From positions 186,001-250,000 of the forward strand of contig JAMDHS010000016.1 in the NCBI GenBank assembly GCA_029717555.1: a stretch of DNA of 64,000 nt, given 5' to 3'. Each line of letters starts with the position of its first letter. Within the stretch, counting starts at the first letter, position 1. The notes below the pieces were generated by a model. The model made no database searches, was not told where the DNA came from, and saw only the letters and a program-made list of their open reading frames with translations. This stretch comes from Peribolospora baueri (taxonomy: Eukaryota; Basidiomycota; Peribolosporomycetes; Peribolosporales; Peribolosporaceae). Shown one piece after another: positions 45,011-56,520 of this stretch. Made by a program: the position numbers and the translations under genes.

Positions 45011-46915
45011 TTAGTAGATCGGCTATGTGAGGGAAAAGACGAGAGAACGAAGACGGCGTTAGCGACGGCATCAAACAACCGCCCGCCTACCCGATTCGGG
45101 GAAAACTCACCGTAGCGAAGCCGATCCTCGCGGCGCCGTAATCGTAGACGGTGTAGACGCTCTTGAGGAAAGCAAGTCCAAGGATGGCCAGTCCGTTGGT
45201 GTTGGTACCGAACACGGCGCCGATGCACCGGTCCGAACCCGGCTTATCCTGGCCGAGGTTCATGTCCCTCTCGTCGACATGGACCTTGTAGCCCTGACCG
45301 AGGTCGACGACCATGCTCACGTTCTGCGAGCACGGGTACGTCCAGTAACCCTGGCCTTGGCCCGCCGACTGGGAGCCCTTGACGTTGGCCCAGAACTTGG
45401 CCGCTTGGTCCGCGGGAAGGGCCATGAGGGCTACAAGGGAGGACAGAAAAAAAGAATGAGGGACAAAAGCGAGAAGTAGCGTTGACCGTGGAAATCTCAC
45501 TGGTGCCGGTGTCCGCGATGGCGTCAATGCCAGTGACGCTCAAACTCTGGCTGGGTCCGCTGCCGATGCCGGCCATGCGGAACTGCCAGTAACCCTGGTT
45601 GGAGAGGTCGCGGTACTGGATCTGGCCGGTAAACTTGTACTCGTCGATGCCGCCGATCGTCAGCTCGCTCTGGCCGGCGGTGTAGCTGGAGTAACGGCCG
45701 AAAGCAAAGGCGAAGACGTTCTGGTCGAGCTTGTGCTGCTCCACCACTTGCTGGATCCACGGCTTCTGCTTCGTCACCGCGAGGCTCGGGAAGCCCATGC
45801 CGAAGACGCCTTCGGCTGCGAAGACCAAGCGAGTGGCGGCCATCGGTGTCAGCTACGACCAAACCAGATAACATAACCGGCCAACTCACCGATATCGTCC
45901 TTCCAATCGCTGCTAAGCTTGGTAGCGACGCCAAAGACCTGGTTCTGGACCTGGATCGCGCCGATGGACACGTTGTCGCTCGCCGTCGTGCCCTGGACGT
46001 TGCCCACGCCGTAGGTAAGGTCAAAGTTCTGGTTGACGTTGTGGGACGTGGACGACTGCGAGGTGCTGTACTTGGTTCGGTTCGTGCCGCAGTTGGCGCC
46101 TGGGAAGGGGAGGAACGAACGTGAGCGGGACGTCGGGTGAGGAAACCGATGGAACATGTCAAGGCCCGCCCGACTCAAGACAGAAAGAGAAACTGACTGC
46201 AGTCGGTGCTCTCGACCCAAAGGTCAGACGAGCCAGTGTCAAGGTCGAGCAAGAACGTCTTGGGCGGGGTGCCGATGGAGACTTGTCCAAGGAACTCGGT
46301 GTCCCTGCCGCCGGCGACATAGTCGTTGAGGGAGAGAAGGGCGTTCTTGCCGTTCTCGACGAACGGCGTCGCCGACGGGTTCGGTTGGCCCACGCGCGAG
46401 ACGCGGCTTTGGCCCGTGGTGGACGGGCCTACGAGCATACGTGCGCCGGAGGGCGTTGCGAAGCCGCCGCCGTCGTCGCTGTTGCTGTTGGAGGTGGACT
46501 TTTCGGCGGTGGTGCGGTCGGCGGCGTCGCCTGGGAGGACCGGGTTTTTGGCATGGTCGCCCTCGAGGAAGCCGCCGACGAGCTTGTCGAGGTTGACCCA
46601 GCGCTTGCGCATGCGCTCTTGGCTCTCGGCGTCCTCGCTGGGGCTGTACCGGCGCTCGACGTGAAGGGCCATGCGCTCAAGGTGGGCCCAGTCGACGACG
46701 CGGTCGTCGTCGCGAGCGTCCAAGTCGTCGGAGGACGCGCGGGGGGCCCGCTTGTGGGGGTGAGAGTAGTGGCGGGCAGAGTGAGAGGCGGCCCTGCGGA
46801 CGAGGGGGACGGCGAGGACTCGGCGGGCGTCGGCGGCGTCGGGAGAGGCGGCGACGGCGACCGAACCGACGGCGAGGGCGCCGATGGCGGCGGCGACAGA
46901 AGCGGAGAACTTCAT
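45011..46915 (-). CDS. Secreted or vacuolar pepsin-family aspartic protease (A1)
   Basis: Five exons (46915-46198, 46099-45890, 45815-45501, 45430-45111, 45022-45011) encode 524 residues. A signal peptide (MKFSASVAAAIGALAVGSVA) is followed by a long basic pro-region with dibasic sites (HPHKRAP, RMRKRWVN), then the mature enzyme with catalytic LLDLDTGSSDLWV (Asp 226) and AIADTGTT (Asp 411). YGVGNVQGTTASDNVSIG includes the flap, and GVFGMGFPS and CIGAVFGTNTNGLAILGLAFLKSVYTVYDYG are typical of the family. Cysteine pairs STDCSANCGTN and the YPCS/DRCIG pair fit the two usual disulfides. The last exon is only 12 nt and adds Pro-Ile-Tyr. No GPI tail, so secretion or vacuole is expected. Confidence 0.93.
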
Positions 46916-47440
46916 CTGCGGCGAAGGGGGCGTATCAAGTCGTTCGAAGGGGTCTGAGGGGAGAGTAGGGGGCGCTGTGGGGGGCAGGGGGAAGAGGGGT
47001 ATGGGGAGAAGGAGCGGCGAGGAGGAAGGAGCGTGTGAAGAAGAAGGAAGGTGTCCTGTGAGAGATAAGCAAGAGAGAAGGGAAGGGAGGGGAAAGGAGG
47101 TGGTGGTGGTGGAAGTGGGGGTGGGATGAGGAAGAAGGAAGAGGAGGATGGAGGTGGAGTGAAGAGGATGGGACGATGGGAGATGAGAGATGGCGGGGAG
47201 GAGAATGGCCGTGGAATGAACGAATGGGTCGACGTGCTGCCGCCGGCAAGGCAAGGCTCGACAAGGTCACTCACCGACGACGACTGACGACCAACACCAA
47301 CATCAACGACAGCCGGCCAGACCGATGATAGAGCGAGCGCTGGCTACCAAGCTAGCCAGTTGACCGCTTCGGTGCTTCCATCCGTCCCTCCCACCTACAT
47401 ACACCGCCACCCTAGCTCCCACAAATCCTCGGAGCGACCC

Positions 47441-47465
47441 GACTCGACTCGACTCGACTCGACTC
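47441..47465. repeat. (GACTC)n pentanucleotide repeat
   Basis: Five perfect GACTC units lie in the protease-upstream intergenic DNA. Confidence 0.9.
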
Positions 47466-47812
47466 GCTCGACAGACCAGACGAACGAACGAACGAGGTAG
47501 GGCTGGGCTTGGGCTGGGCTAGACGAGACGGAGACGAACTAGCAAGCAAGCACGGTGGTTGGACTACATACGGTGCAGTAGACATGCACTCGACCCGGAG
47601 TAGCAAAGCAAGCGTAAGCAAGCGCTAGCCAAGAGGGCGCGGAAGAGGATGAAGAAGAAGGACGGCCGGGCGGAACGAACGGGCGGGCCGACGGACGTAT
47701 CTTAAGGACGTGCAGGCGGAGCGCGGGGGAAGAGGTCGTCGTCGTCGTCGGCGTCATCTTGCTAGTCCTCCTCCTCCTCATCCACCCACCTCCTTCACGA
47801 AGCCAAAGTGCA

Positions 47813-47838
47813 CACATACATACATACATACATACATC
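47813..47838. repeat. (ACAT)n microsatellite
   Basis: About six tandem ACAT units lie in the long intergenic region. Confidence 0.9.
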
Positions 47839-48176
47839 CAGTCCCTTCGCCGTGGATGACCGGCCAGGGCAGTGGGCGGAGCGGGTGCGGGAAACGAAAC
47901 GAAGAGGGCGCCTCCATTCCTCTCCGGCCGCAGCAAGGAAGACAAACTCGAAGGCGCACCCGAATAAGGAACGAACAACGTCAACTCGCGTACCATCGGC
48001 CGCCCGACATGGAGTGGAGTGGACTGGGGAGTCGATCAACGATGGGCACGGCCATGGCATTCGCATCCACGACGCTACCAGCCGCTCTACTGCCTGCGGT
48101 TAGGTTAAGCGAGCACGCACGTATGTCGTCGGTCGATCAGACCTACGACGGCATTCAGACAACCAGACCAGACAAC

Positions 48177-48201
48177 CAGACAAGACAAGACAAGACAAGA
48201 C
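48177..48201. repeat. (ACAAG)n repeat
   Basis: About five ACAAG units are followed by a short GATAGACA run. Confidence 0.85.
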
Positions 48202-48703
48202 GGATAGACAGACAGATAGATAAATGATGGACGCGACGCCTTCTTGTGCCAAAGCTAATCATCACCCCTCGACTCGCTTACCCGCTCCCGCTCCCGCCAA
48301 CACGCTTGCCGCAGCCCTGGATCTGGATCTTTGCATCATACCGCCGGAGGCATCTGCCGCATGACGCCCGCCCTGCCTTCTTCCAACCCTTGAGCAAAGC
48401 AAGTCAGACGGAAGAAAGGAAGGAAGGATTAAACGCTATCTACAGCGTGCGTGTAACTTGCAATCGTCTGCAAAGAAGACCTAGCGCCGTACAGACAGAT
48501 ACAGTAGATGGGCGCGCTCATGCCGCCCCAAGTACCGTCCGTACCGTACCTACTTGACTAACGAAGTACGTCCGTCCGTATATGACACCAAATTCGACGG
48601 ATAGAAACCGGCCCTCCTCACCCCCCACAAGGATCTAAGTGATTAGGACGTTTGTTAACCAGAGCCCATCTATCCCATGACCTCATGCCCCCATGCCCCG
48701 CGC

Positions 48704-51700
48704 TTACCTCCCCTCCTCCCGCACCTCCCCCACGACAGCCCCCATCCAAGCGACTAAAGCCCCATCGAGCATGTCCTTCCACCCTTCCTCCTTCCTCGCG
48801 ATCCTCCTCGCGTCAAACGGGATGCCCTCCTTCTCCTTCTCTTTTGCTCCTCGACCCAGGGTGGGAGCGGCGCCGACGACGTTCGTCGACGGTCCTTCTG
48901 ACGCCGGCATCGCCCCGACGAGGCCTGACGCCAAGGCCATCGACGCGCGAGCTTTATTAGGGGCCGAGGACGTGCTTGTGGAAGCGACAGCGGTCGAATG
49001 AACAGGCGCGACGAAAGCGATGGAATACCGAAGCTTGAGGGCGCTAGTGACGGCAATCGAGCCCCGAAAAACGAAAGCGACGCGATAAGAAAAAAAGAAA
49101 AAGGCGAGAGGAGTGCCACGATCAGTACATCCATTATAAACAGTACTTTGCTGCGACTGGATGCCAAGCAAGACCATCGAACCAGAGCGCCACTCACGCT
49201 GCCCAGAATCGCAAATTCTCCGTCCGCCTGAACGTCCATCCTCCCTTGCTCTTCCCAGCCGCCGCCTTGGTCGCCCCTCCATCGCCGCCGGACCTCGCAG
49301 GCGCCTCTGCCTCGCTTCCTCCGCCCTCGCCCTCCTTCTCCTCCTCCGCCACCTTCGCCCTCTCCCTCTCCCTCTCCCTCTCCTCCTCCGCCTTGACGTC
49401 GTGCACCTCCTCGGCAGGAATGAACCCCCATGGCCTACGCGAGCGTCGAAGCGCCGAGTTGTAAGCCAGGCACAACAGCTGGCCGTCCGCGAGAATGGAT
49501 AGGAGCAGGTCGCGAGACGGACTCGTTGAAGAGGCGGGAATGCAGCCAAGCAGATGGGGGAGAAGCGGTGCTGGCACCGAGGAGACGAGGAGGTGGAAGG
49601 CGCGCTCTTGTTCGGCCAACACATTAGACCCGAACAATCCAGATGCAGATACAAAATGAGAAAAAAAATGTTCGTCAGCGGAAGGAATGCAAGCTGGTCC
49701 GACGTAGCACTCATCATGCTCCGACAGTCACTCACCGAGGTCACCCCCGGGGAAAGGCTCCCTCTGTGCCCACTTCGGCCAATGCTCCTCGCCCTCGTCC
49801 CCTTCCGACTCCTCCTCGTCCTCCTCGCCCTCAACTTCCTCCGCGCTCATCGCATCGCCTCCGCCCACTTTCACCATCGGCGCCGGAAGCTCAGCACCGA
49901 TGGCGCCCGCCATCGCCTCCGTACCCAGTCCTCCTCCGGCCTCCCTGTCGACGAGATCGGCATCAACCTCATCCTCAATGTCCCCGATCGTGCCGATCGT
50001 GCCGATCGTACTGCTCGTCCCGCTCGCCGGCAAACCCGTCGCGATGCTCGCCCTCCTCCTTTCCTCTGAAGCCCCACCCCCGCCCGGACCCATGCCCAGA
50101 CCAAGGGATCCGAACTTTGAGCTGCTCAAGGCCATCTCCGACGCGCGCCTCTTCACCTTGGCCTTGCCTCTGCCGCCCCTTCCGCGCCGGGAGCCCCTGC
50201 TCCTCCCTCGCGAGGCGCGGGCCTCGGCACCATCTGGGCCAAAAAGTACACGGTCCACCGTCTCGAGATAGGAGCGCACCACCTCCCTCTCCCTCTCCAG
50301 ATCTTTCATCTTCACGTCCGAGCGATACAGGAACCCGCCAGACGTGCCGGCCGCGTCCAGCGGGTCCCGCGTCAGCGTCGAGCCCTCCTCGGTCTCAGTC
50401 CCCGAGGCGTCGACTGTGATGGGCGGAATGACAACGCTCGTGCCTGCGACGCCAGTCGCGTCCGAAGCACCGCTGTGATCGGACGGCGTGCGGGCGGACG
50501 AGCGAGGCCAGACGCTCGTTGTCGTCGTGCCGCCAATGCCGCTCGCGTTCTCTCCCACCGCCTGTGGACCAGGTCCAACGGTCGCCATCGACGGAGCATC
50601 CACGGCGGTTGAGGACGCTTCTGCTGCGGCCTCCGCGTACGCGGGGTCGTCGGGGGGGAGACGGCAGCGCTCCTCGACCTCGCGCAGCACGCCGAGCACT
50701 TCGAGCGCAGAACGACGGATGAGAGCGAGAGGGTCTGCCCCCTTTCCCTTCTGCGCAGTCGTCGTCATCGTCGCCGCCGGAGCGGGAGGATCGGAGGGGG
50801 CCTCCTTGATGCTCCCCAACAGCGCCGTGCTCGAATCCCTGGCCCTTGGAGGGCTGGTGCTGGGCCGCGGGAGGAACGCCATGCTGGTCCTTCGGAACTC
50901 GTCTTTCTTCCTCCTCAAGCTGCCCGGACCCATATTATTGCCCGTGCCAGCGTGACCGCCTCCAAGACTCAAAGGATCGGCTCCGTCATCGTCGGACGAA
51001 AAGACGTTAGCGGGCAGGCTGACGAGGTAGTTCCTCACGCTCCTGATCGTACGCGTGGTGGTCTGGAGGAGCTGGACAAGATCAACGTGCTGATCGGCCG
51101 CAGCTGTAGTGGAGCCCGCTGATGGCGTGGGGGACGCTGCCCGCTCGATGTCGCTAGGGAGAGGGAGCGGACGGCGGAACGGCGAGCCCGCCTGTGACGC
51201 GCTCAGCGACAGCGTCGGAGAGGGAAGTGGAAGAGAAGACGCGTCCGAGGTGGATTTTACGAGGTCGACGAGCGACCAGAGTTGGCACCTGCACGCAATG
51301 TCAAGAGAAAAGTGAATGAATGCTCGATTCCAAAGGACCAGAGAGACATGAACGGTCGCTCACATGGCGTCCAAGTCGAAGATGACACCAGGCCTCAACA
51401 TGTCGGGATCAGTCTGAATAGGTTTGGTAATGGGAGGATAGGCGGGTCGGGAATTGACAGGAATCATTGGGGTTGCGGGAAGGTCAGGGGGCTCCGCGTC
51501 GGGAGAGGTGGGCGGCGACTCAGAGAGAAGGGTGCCGTCGCCGCCGATGGCTAGCGTGAGTGCACCTCGAACGTTTGAGGGTTTGCTGAGCAGAATCGAA
51601 GCGGCATTGTGGAGCGGTCAATCCATCTGGACCGCCACGACCTGCGTACGCGCACGCGCACTTCGTCAGACTACCCGCGTGCGCTCCGACTCACTTCTTC

Positions 51701-51981
51701 CTAGCCAAGCCCATCTTGCTGTACATATGCTGGAGATGGGTGATGCTCCCCAGCGCCATGACGCTCTGTCTCTTGGCGGCAGATCTGGAGAAGGGCTTCT
51801 GGTTGGACTGCGCCGTGGAGGAGGGGTAGAAGACGGCACTCCTTTTCGACTTGAGCTGTGGTCGCGGCCCGGGCGCGCCATCATTGGCGGCGTCCTTGGG
51901 CGGGGTGGGGAATGGCACTGAGCCTCGATCAGGCTGCTGGTGCTTGGAGGGCGTCGCGGGTCGTAATGGTGATTCTGACAT
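48704..51981 (-). CDS. Large uncharacterised protein with a C-terminal calponin-homology-like segment
   Basis: Five exons (51981-51695, 51585-51364, 51288-49736, 49606-49198, 49043-48704) join in phase to give 936 residues. No family was recognised. The N-terminus has a well-ordered block KPFSRSAAKRQSVMALGSITHLQHMYSKMGLARK. The middle (residues ~170-690) is low-complexity with one predicted coiled region (KDLEREREVVRSYLETVDRVLF) and ends in an acidic patch. After it comes RAFHLLVSSVPAPLL, ILADGQLLCLAYNSALRRS and FRRTENLRFWAAALKLRY. The pattern DG-x2-LC-x2-YN ... F-x2-TENL-x2-F/W-x2-A resembles the core of calponin-homology domains. That points to actin or microtubule binding, but it is only an inference. 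Confidence 0.75.
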
Positions 51982-52523
51982 GTCGTCTGATCGACGTTGG
52001 AAACAGGGATCCGGGGTATCGGAATGAAAGTGAGACGGTGTCTTGGAGATGGGTGCGAGGTATCCTGATGCGAGAGATGGGAAGCGATTGCGGGCCGGCG
52101 AGAGTAGAGGACTTGTTGGCGCTACACAGAGAAGCGCCCGCGTCGACCACCAAGGTGTCTGTCTCTCCTCGTTGAGAAGAGAAAAACGAGATGAGGGTCC
52201 TGACGAAGACAAGGACGCCCGACGGTGGCCGCTGGTCGGTTTCGACGACGCCTTTGGCTCCGTCCGCGTTCTGGCTGGAGTACAGACTTCAAGCCCGGAC
52301 GGGGACGAGCAAGCCGCGGGTACTCTTGCCGCAGCACCAGGATCCGCCTAAGTCCGAGGCTTCGGTCCCGTCGGCCCGGTTAGTCCTTCTTCTTCCCGTC
52401 GTCGCCTCGCCCAGCTGTTTGTTTCCCAGCTCGCAACTCATCCTCAGCCGGCCGTCAAGGCGAGACGAGACGAGAAAGCATCGCACCCTCCAACCTCCAA
52501 CCTTCTCAGCCTCACGACCAAGC
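51982..52523. promoter_or_regulatory. Divergent intergenic region between the CH-like gene and mL53
   Basis: This 542 bp region should contain both promoters. A GACGAGACGAGA short repeat lies about 60 bp upstream of the mL53 ATG. No defined factor site was identified. Confidence 0.45.
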
Positions 52524-52859
52524 ATGGCTCCTCCCGGCCTCTCGCTCAGAAACATCGCCTCGGTTCACTTCACCTTCTCCCCCCTTAGTCCCTCCTCCCG
52601 CTCCGCGCGACTCCTCCTCTCCCGCCTCGCAGCCTCGAACCCGACCGGCGGGTCCTCTCCCGAGGTTTCCGCCTCCGTCCTCCCTTCTGCCCCTTCTCAG
52701 GGGGCAAAGGATGGCAGTGGAGCCAAGGACGTGATTGAAGTGACGTATACGGACAAGAAGAAGGTCACCATCGATCCGGCCGGCCTCAAGATCGGTGAGC
52801 TCATGGCCAGAGTCGACGCACACGCAAGGTCGCTTAGGCTCGCGGAGGAGGGACTGTGA
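52524..52859 (+). CDS. MRPL44: Mitochondrial large-subunit ribosomal protein mL53
   Basis: A single exon gives 111 residues. The pattern IASVHFTFSPLSPSSRSARLLLSRLAASNPT, then VIEVTYTDKKKVTID and a final amphipathic helix (LMARVDAHARSLRLAEEGL), fits the thioredoxin-like fold of mL53 (yeast Mrpl44). The start (MAPPGLSLRNIASVHF) is the family start. A GTGAGC at 52795 looks like a donor, but reading through gives the conserved C-terminal helix, so no intron is proposed. Confidence 0.8.
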   Translation: MAPPGLSLRNIASVHFTFSPLSPSSRSARLLLSRLAASNPTGGSSPEVSASVLPSAPSQGAKDGSGAKDVIEVTYTDKKKVTIDPAGLKIGELMARVDAHARSLRLAEEGL

Positions 52860-54315
52860 GCTATCGTGGGTGCGCACTTGGGAGAGGGAGAGGATTGGGG
52901 GAGACATTGCATCGGGCTCGTCTCTCGGTGGTGGGGGGTCATGGTTGGCACCGCCGCCGAACGGCCGGACGAACGGGCGAACGAGAACATTTCTCGGCTC
53001 CTCTCTGCTGTTCATGGCCAGTTCTCCTTCCCGCGCTGTTGCCAACGATGCTGGCAAGCCATCGGACGTGCGTCCAGACTGCAGCAGGGCTGGCGAGCGG
53101 CACACTTGGCTCGTCAACGACGCCGGAAGTCCTCTCGGCAGGCTGCGGCCTCTGTCGAATACCCTTCGGCTTCTCCGCGGGAAGCGCGCTTGGCTGGGAT
53201 CGTTCGTCTTCGGGGCGACCCTCCACCAGACCATTGTGCCAAAGTCTGCCGCCTGCAGTGTCTGATCGAGCGAGATGGGCGTGCGTGGAGGATGAGGCGT
53301 TGGGATGCCATGCAGCGAGCCAGGGAATCAGACTTGCATATGTACGCAGTTGTACTTGTAGAGCATCTTTCATCTAGATCGCATTAGACAATCAAGCTTC
53401 ATTCCTCTTGACCTACGAGACTCTCGTCGTTGAGAACTTCTGTATGAGCTCTGCGGGCAAGCATAGCTCATCTATTCTTTGCACGCGTACGGGCGCAGGA
53501 AGGGAAGGAGGGAAGGGAAGGGGAGCCTGACGCGGAAACTGCAACTGAGCAGTCTCACTGGATAAGGCACGCCCTCTGCTGATCGGCGTCCTTAGGATGT
53601 TGTCAAGGCCCGTACGGGTCCACTGCTGCCTCCTCGCCTCCTCACATCCAGGATTCGGGCCGTCCTACATCCCCTTAGCCAGCTGCCGAAGGTGGCGCTG
53701 GCCCCACTTCCTCTAGACGCTGGTGCTGAACAGATGTACCGACCCACCGACGTCCAAGTCCAAGGTCGCCTTGCACAGGATGGAGCTCTGTGTCACGTTT
53801 GCTTTGCTCATCTACATATTGTCCAGGTTGACCTAAGGAGAGGCTGAAATCATGCAGACCTCGCTTGGAAGGTTGTCTTCAGATGAAGGCCATGACATTT
53901 TTCATGAGCAAATTCCTTTCCCTTCCATGACCCACGTCTTGGACGAGGATGCAAAGGCGTGCTGCTGTCTAGGTCTTCGATCGGGGAGCCCCTTTCTCAG
54001 GCACGCTGATGCTGCACGCTCCCGCAACTGGAAGAGGCGAACTGTTTCCCTTAAGGCGTTTTGGCGTTTATGGCAACGACAGCGAGAATGCGCATGAGTA
54101 ACGTACGGTACAGACGAATGGAAGAAAAGAAGCCAGACGACAACGGCAGGCGGCCAACATGGAGGAACTTCGACCGTCTTCCTTCATGGAGTCACAACCC
54201 TCGCTCTCTCCCCCGCCGGGCTGACTAACCGCATGCCAACTTGGCACTTGGCCCCAGATGAGTTTTGAAGCCGAGGGAGAGAAAAAACAAACTGATAAAA
54301 TCAAGGACTCGCGCG
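52860..54315. other. Intergenic, convergent 3' flanks of mL53 and DSC2-like gene
   Basis: This 1456 bp stretch is long for a convergent pair and somewhat lower in G+C around 53350-54100. I found no ORF with domain similarity, no tRNA box pattern and no repeat. A long non-coding RNA or an unrecognised small gene cannot be excluded. Confidence 0.45.
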
Positions 54316-56231
54316 TCAGGAGTTGGTGAGGGTGTGCAAGATGGTATCGACCGCTCTCGTGGGTTCGCCGTTCCTGCGCAGGCGAATAGGTCGCGAGGAG
54401 AAGGAAGCGAAGAGCCGTCGAGGTGGTTCGTCCCTTCGTCAATGAGAGCCAACGATACAAAGACACCGATGACGCTAGCGGCGGGCGTCCAAACTCACGA
54501 ATTCTGCAAAGCTTGCACGACCTGCTCCCTCGAGGCCATTGGGAAGATGGAGTGCAAGACGCGCACGTCTGTTTCCGACGGTCCCGTGGTCGCTTCGCCC
54601 GCGACTGCATGCCAACCCGGATGGGTAGGGGGATCGAGTTTGGTCCGTCAGGTTCGACGATCGACGTCGCTGAGAGCCTACTGGGCGATGAACAACGACG
54701 AAACTCAACTCACGCTGGGTGAAGTACTCCCTCAAAGCGGATCGCGGCGGTTGCGCTTCGTCCCCGTCCGCTTCTGCTGCACCCGCCCGTGCAGTCGACG
54801 CGAGAGGATTCGCGAGGGGAAGAATAGAGCGCCCAGCCGTCGCTTCACCATCTGCCGCACCCGCTCCGAGGCCGGTAGCGATTGGTCGAAGCCCAGTGAG
54901 CGAGCCCCATGTCGTACGTCCGTGCCTCCTCGATAATCGGCCAGTTGCCGGTGCCAACGCGCCTAAGCTTCTCCCCAGGCCCGCCCTGCTACCGGTACTC
55001 AAGCCGCTGTCTCCCTCCGGTCTCCTCGCACTTCCAGGCCCGCCGGCTCGTTCGGCCCTCTCGCTTCCGTCCCTCCTCTGATCCATGCTAACCCTCACGC
55101 TTCTGGGCGGCATGCGCGTACTCCCAATCAGAGGCCGGAGCACATCAGCAAGGAAGGTATATAACCGGGGAGGGATGCGGTACGCTTTGAGGGGCGTAGA
55201 GAGCCCGAGAAGATCGGAACGGTAAAGGGAGGAAATGAGAAGGCCTAGAGAGCTGGCTAGTAATGACGCTGGGAATTGGGATGTCGCGAGCTTGAAGATG
55301 GCCCAATGGCAAGAACTTTAGGGCCAGTTCCCACTGTCCTAAACCCTTTTCCAGTGATATGAAAAAGTCTACTCACCAATCCAGCCAGCACGTACACCGT
55401 GGCCTTGTTTCCGAGCTCCCACCCTCCCACCTTGATGGTCCACACGTTCGGCACCATCCTATACCATTGATACAGAATGGCAAAGAGGACACCAAATGGA
55501 CCGGCAGGGACATAACCTTGCGCCGTGATGGAGTAGAGCGAGCGGGCGATGAAGCGGGGAATGGGGAAGAGGAAGACGGGGAGCAGAAGCAGAGAGAGGA
55601 AGGTGGTAAGGGAGAGAAGAAGAGTTGTTAAAAGAATAAAGGACTATAGGAGAGTAAAGAGGGCGGATAAGTCACAAAAGGAGAGTCGTCCTATAAGTCA
55701 CACAATTCCAAGCAAAGGCTATCCTCGACGGAGCGTAGCGAAAATAGACTCACAGCAAACTTCCGGGTGCCAAATGTGCGCTCGACGGACACCGAGACGG
55801 TGTAGAACAGCAGCGTAAAGACAAAGACCTCTCTAGAGTTGGTAAAGGCAAGGTGGAAAGTGAACAGTCGCCAGTACTGGTGAAAGCATGAGAGGAAAAG
55901 AGGGAAGGTGAGCTTGGCTAGTGGGTCGTCTCATCTAGGGGCGGTGGCCGTGCGGTGGCCATGTGCACCAGACTTACCTGATGATGCACGGATATATGAG
56001 GATAAAGCTGAAGGTGACACCACGGTTTGAGCTCGAGCAATGCCGCCACAAGCGAGCATATGTTGGTCGTAAGCAAGAGGCCTGTCCGTGATTCCGCGAT
56101 TCAGACACGACAAATCGAGACGTGACATCAACAAAACCGGCTCCAAATGTCAGCGAGCAACGGTCGGGCGTGAATGGGCTCTCAGATAGCTCACCCTTAG
56201 ACAAGGGCGCATTGACGAAGCCGGAGACCAT
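54316..56231 (-). CDS. DSC2: DSC2/UBAC2-like rhomboid pseudoprotease with C-terminal UBA domain
   Basis: Seven exons (56231-56195, 56081-55978, 55876-55754, 55643-55377, 55290-54714, 54604-54499, 54373-54316) encode 423 residues. The start MVSGFVNAPLSKGLLLTTN and YWRLFTFHLAFTNSREVFV match the rhomboid-like part of UBAC2 and Dsc2, as do GPFGVLFAILYQWYR and SLYRSDLLGL ... YRIPPR. Five to six membrane segments are visible. The rhomboid catalytic GxS/His pair is not evident, as in these pseudoproteases. After a long Ala/Gly/Arg-rich linker the last two exons encode a UBA-like bundle (VRVLHSIFPMASREQVVQAL ... RAVDTILHTL). Dsc2 belongs to the Golgi Dsc ubiquitin ligase that processes SREBP and degrades membrane proteins; UBAC2 acts in the ER. 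Confidence 0.88.
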
Positions 56232-56520
56232 CGCGCACACGAGTTAGCTTTGCTCTGCACTCTCGGACATGATTGATGTCCCGTGTTGGTGGTGATCGGG
56301 CGGTCGAGCGCATGTGGGTGTTGACTGTATGTGCCGCAGCACCGTCACGGATGGTTTGCTCGATCACTTCGACCTCTATCGCCCTCCCTTTTCTCCAGCC
56401 TCGCCTTGCCTCGCTCCGCTCGCCGCCTCCCTCACGTTGTCCTTTGTACTATTATCTACTTAGAGTCTCTTCCCCTTTTTCTTTCTTCTCCTCCTATTTT
56501 TTATCTTTCGACCAACAACC

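Larger units (their letters stand above)
46916..48703. other. Long gene-free stretch with many simple repeats
   Basis: This 1788 bp stretch is the largest intergenic region in the window. It holds the aspartic-protease promoter (purine-rich on the plus strand, 46930-47210, so C/T-rich for the gene), then CGACT units, GAACGAAC, GGGCTTGGGCT-type runs, ACAT units, ACAAG units and a GATA/GACA run (48200-48222). Its ORFs are short and biased. I see no gene, tRNA or transposon terminus. Confidence 0.5.

Noticed and set aside
49643-50419. Long plus-strand ORFs rich in Pro/Arg/Ser
   Set aside because: They are antisense shadows of the large exon of the CH-like gene, whose sense frame shows consistent splice phases and a coherent protein.
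52795-52859. Intron donor GTGAGC at the end of mL53
   Set aside because: Read-through gives the expected C-terminal amphipathic helix and a stop at normal family length; no in-phase downstream exon was found.
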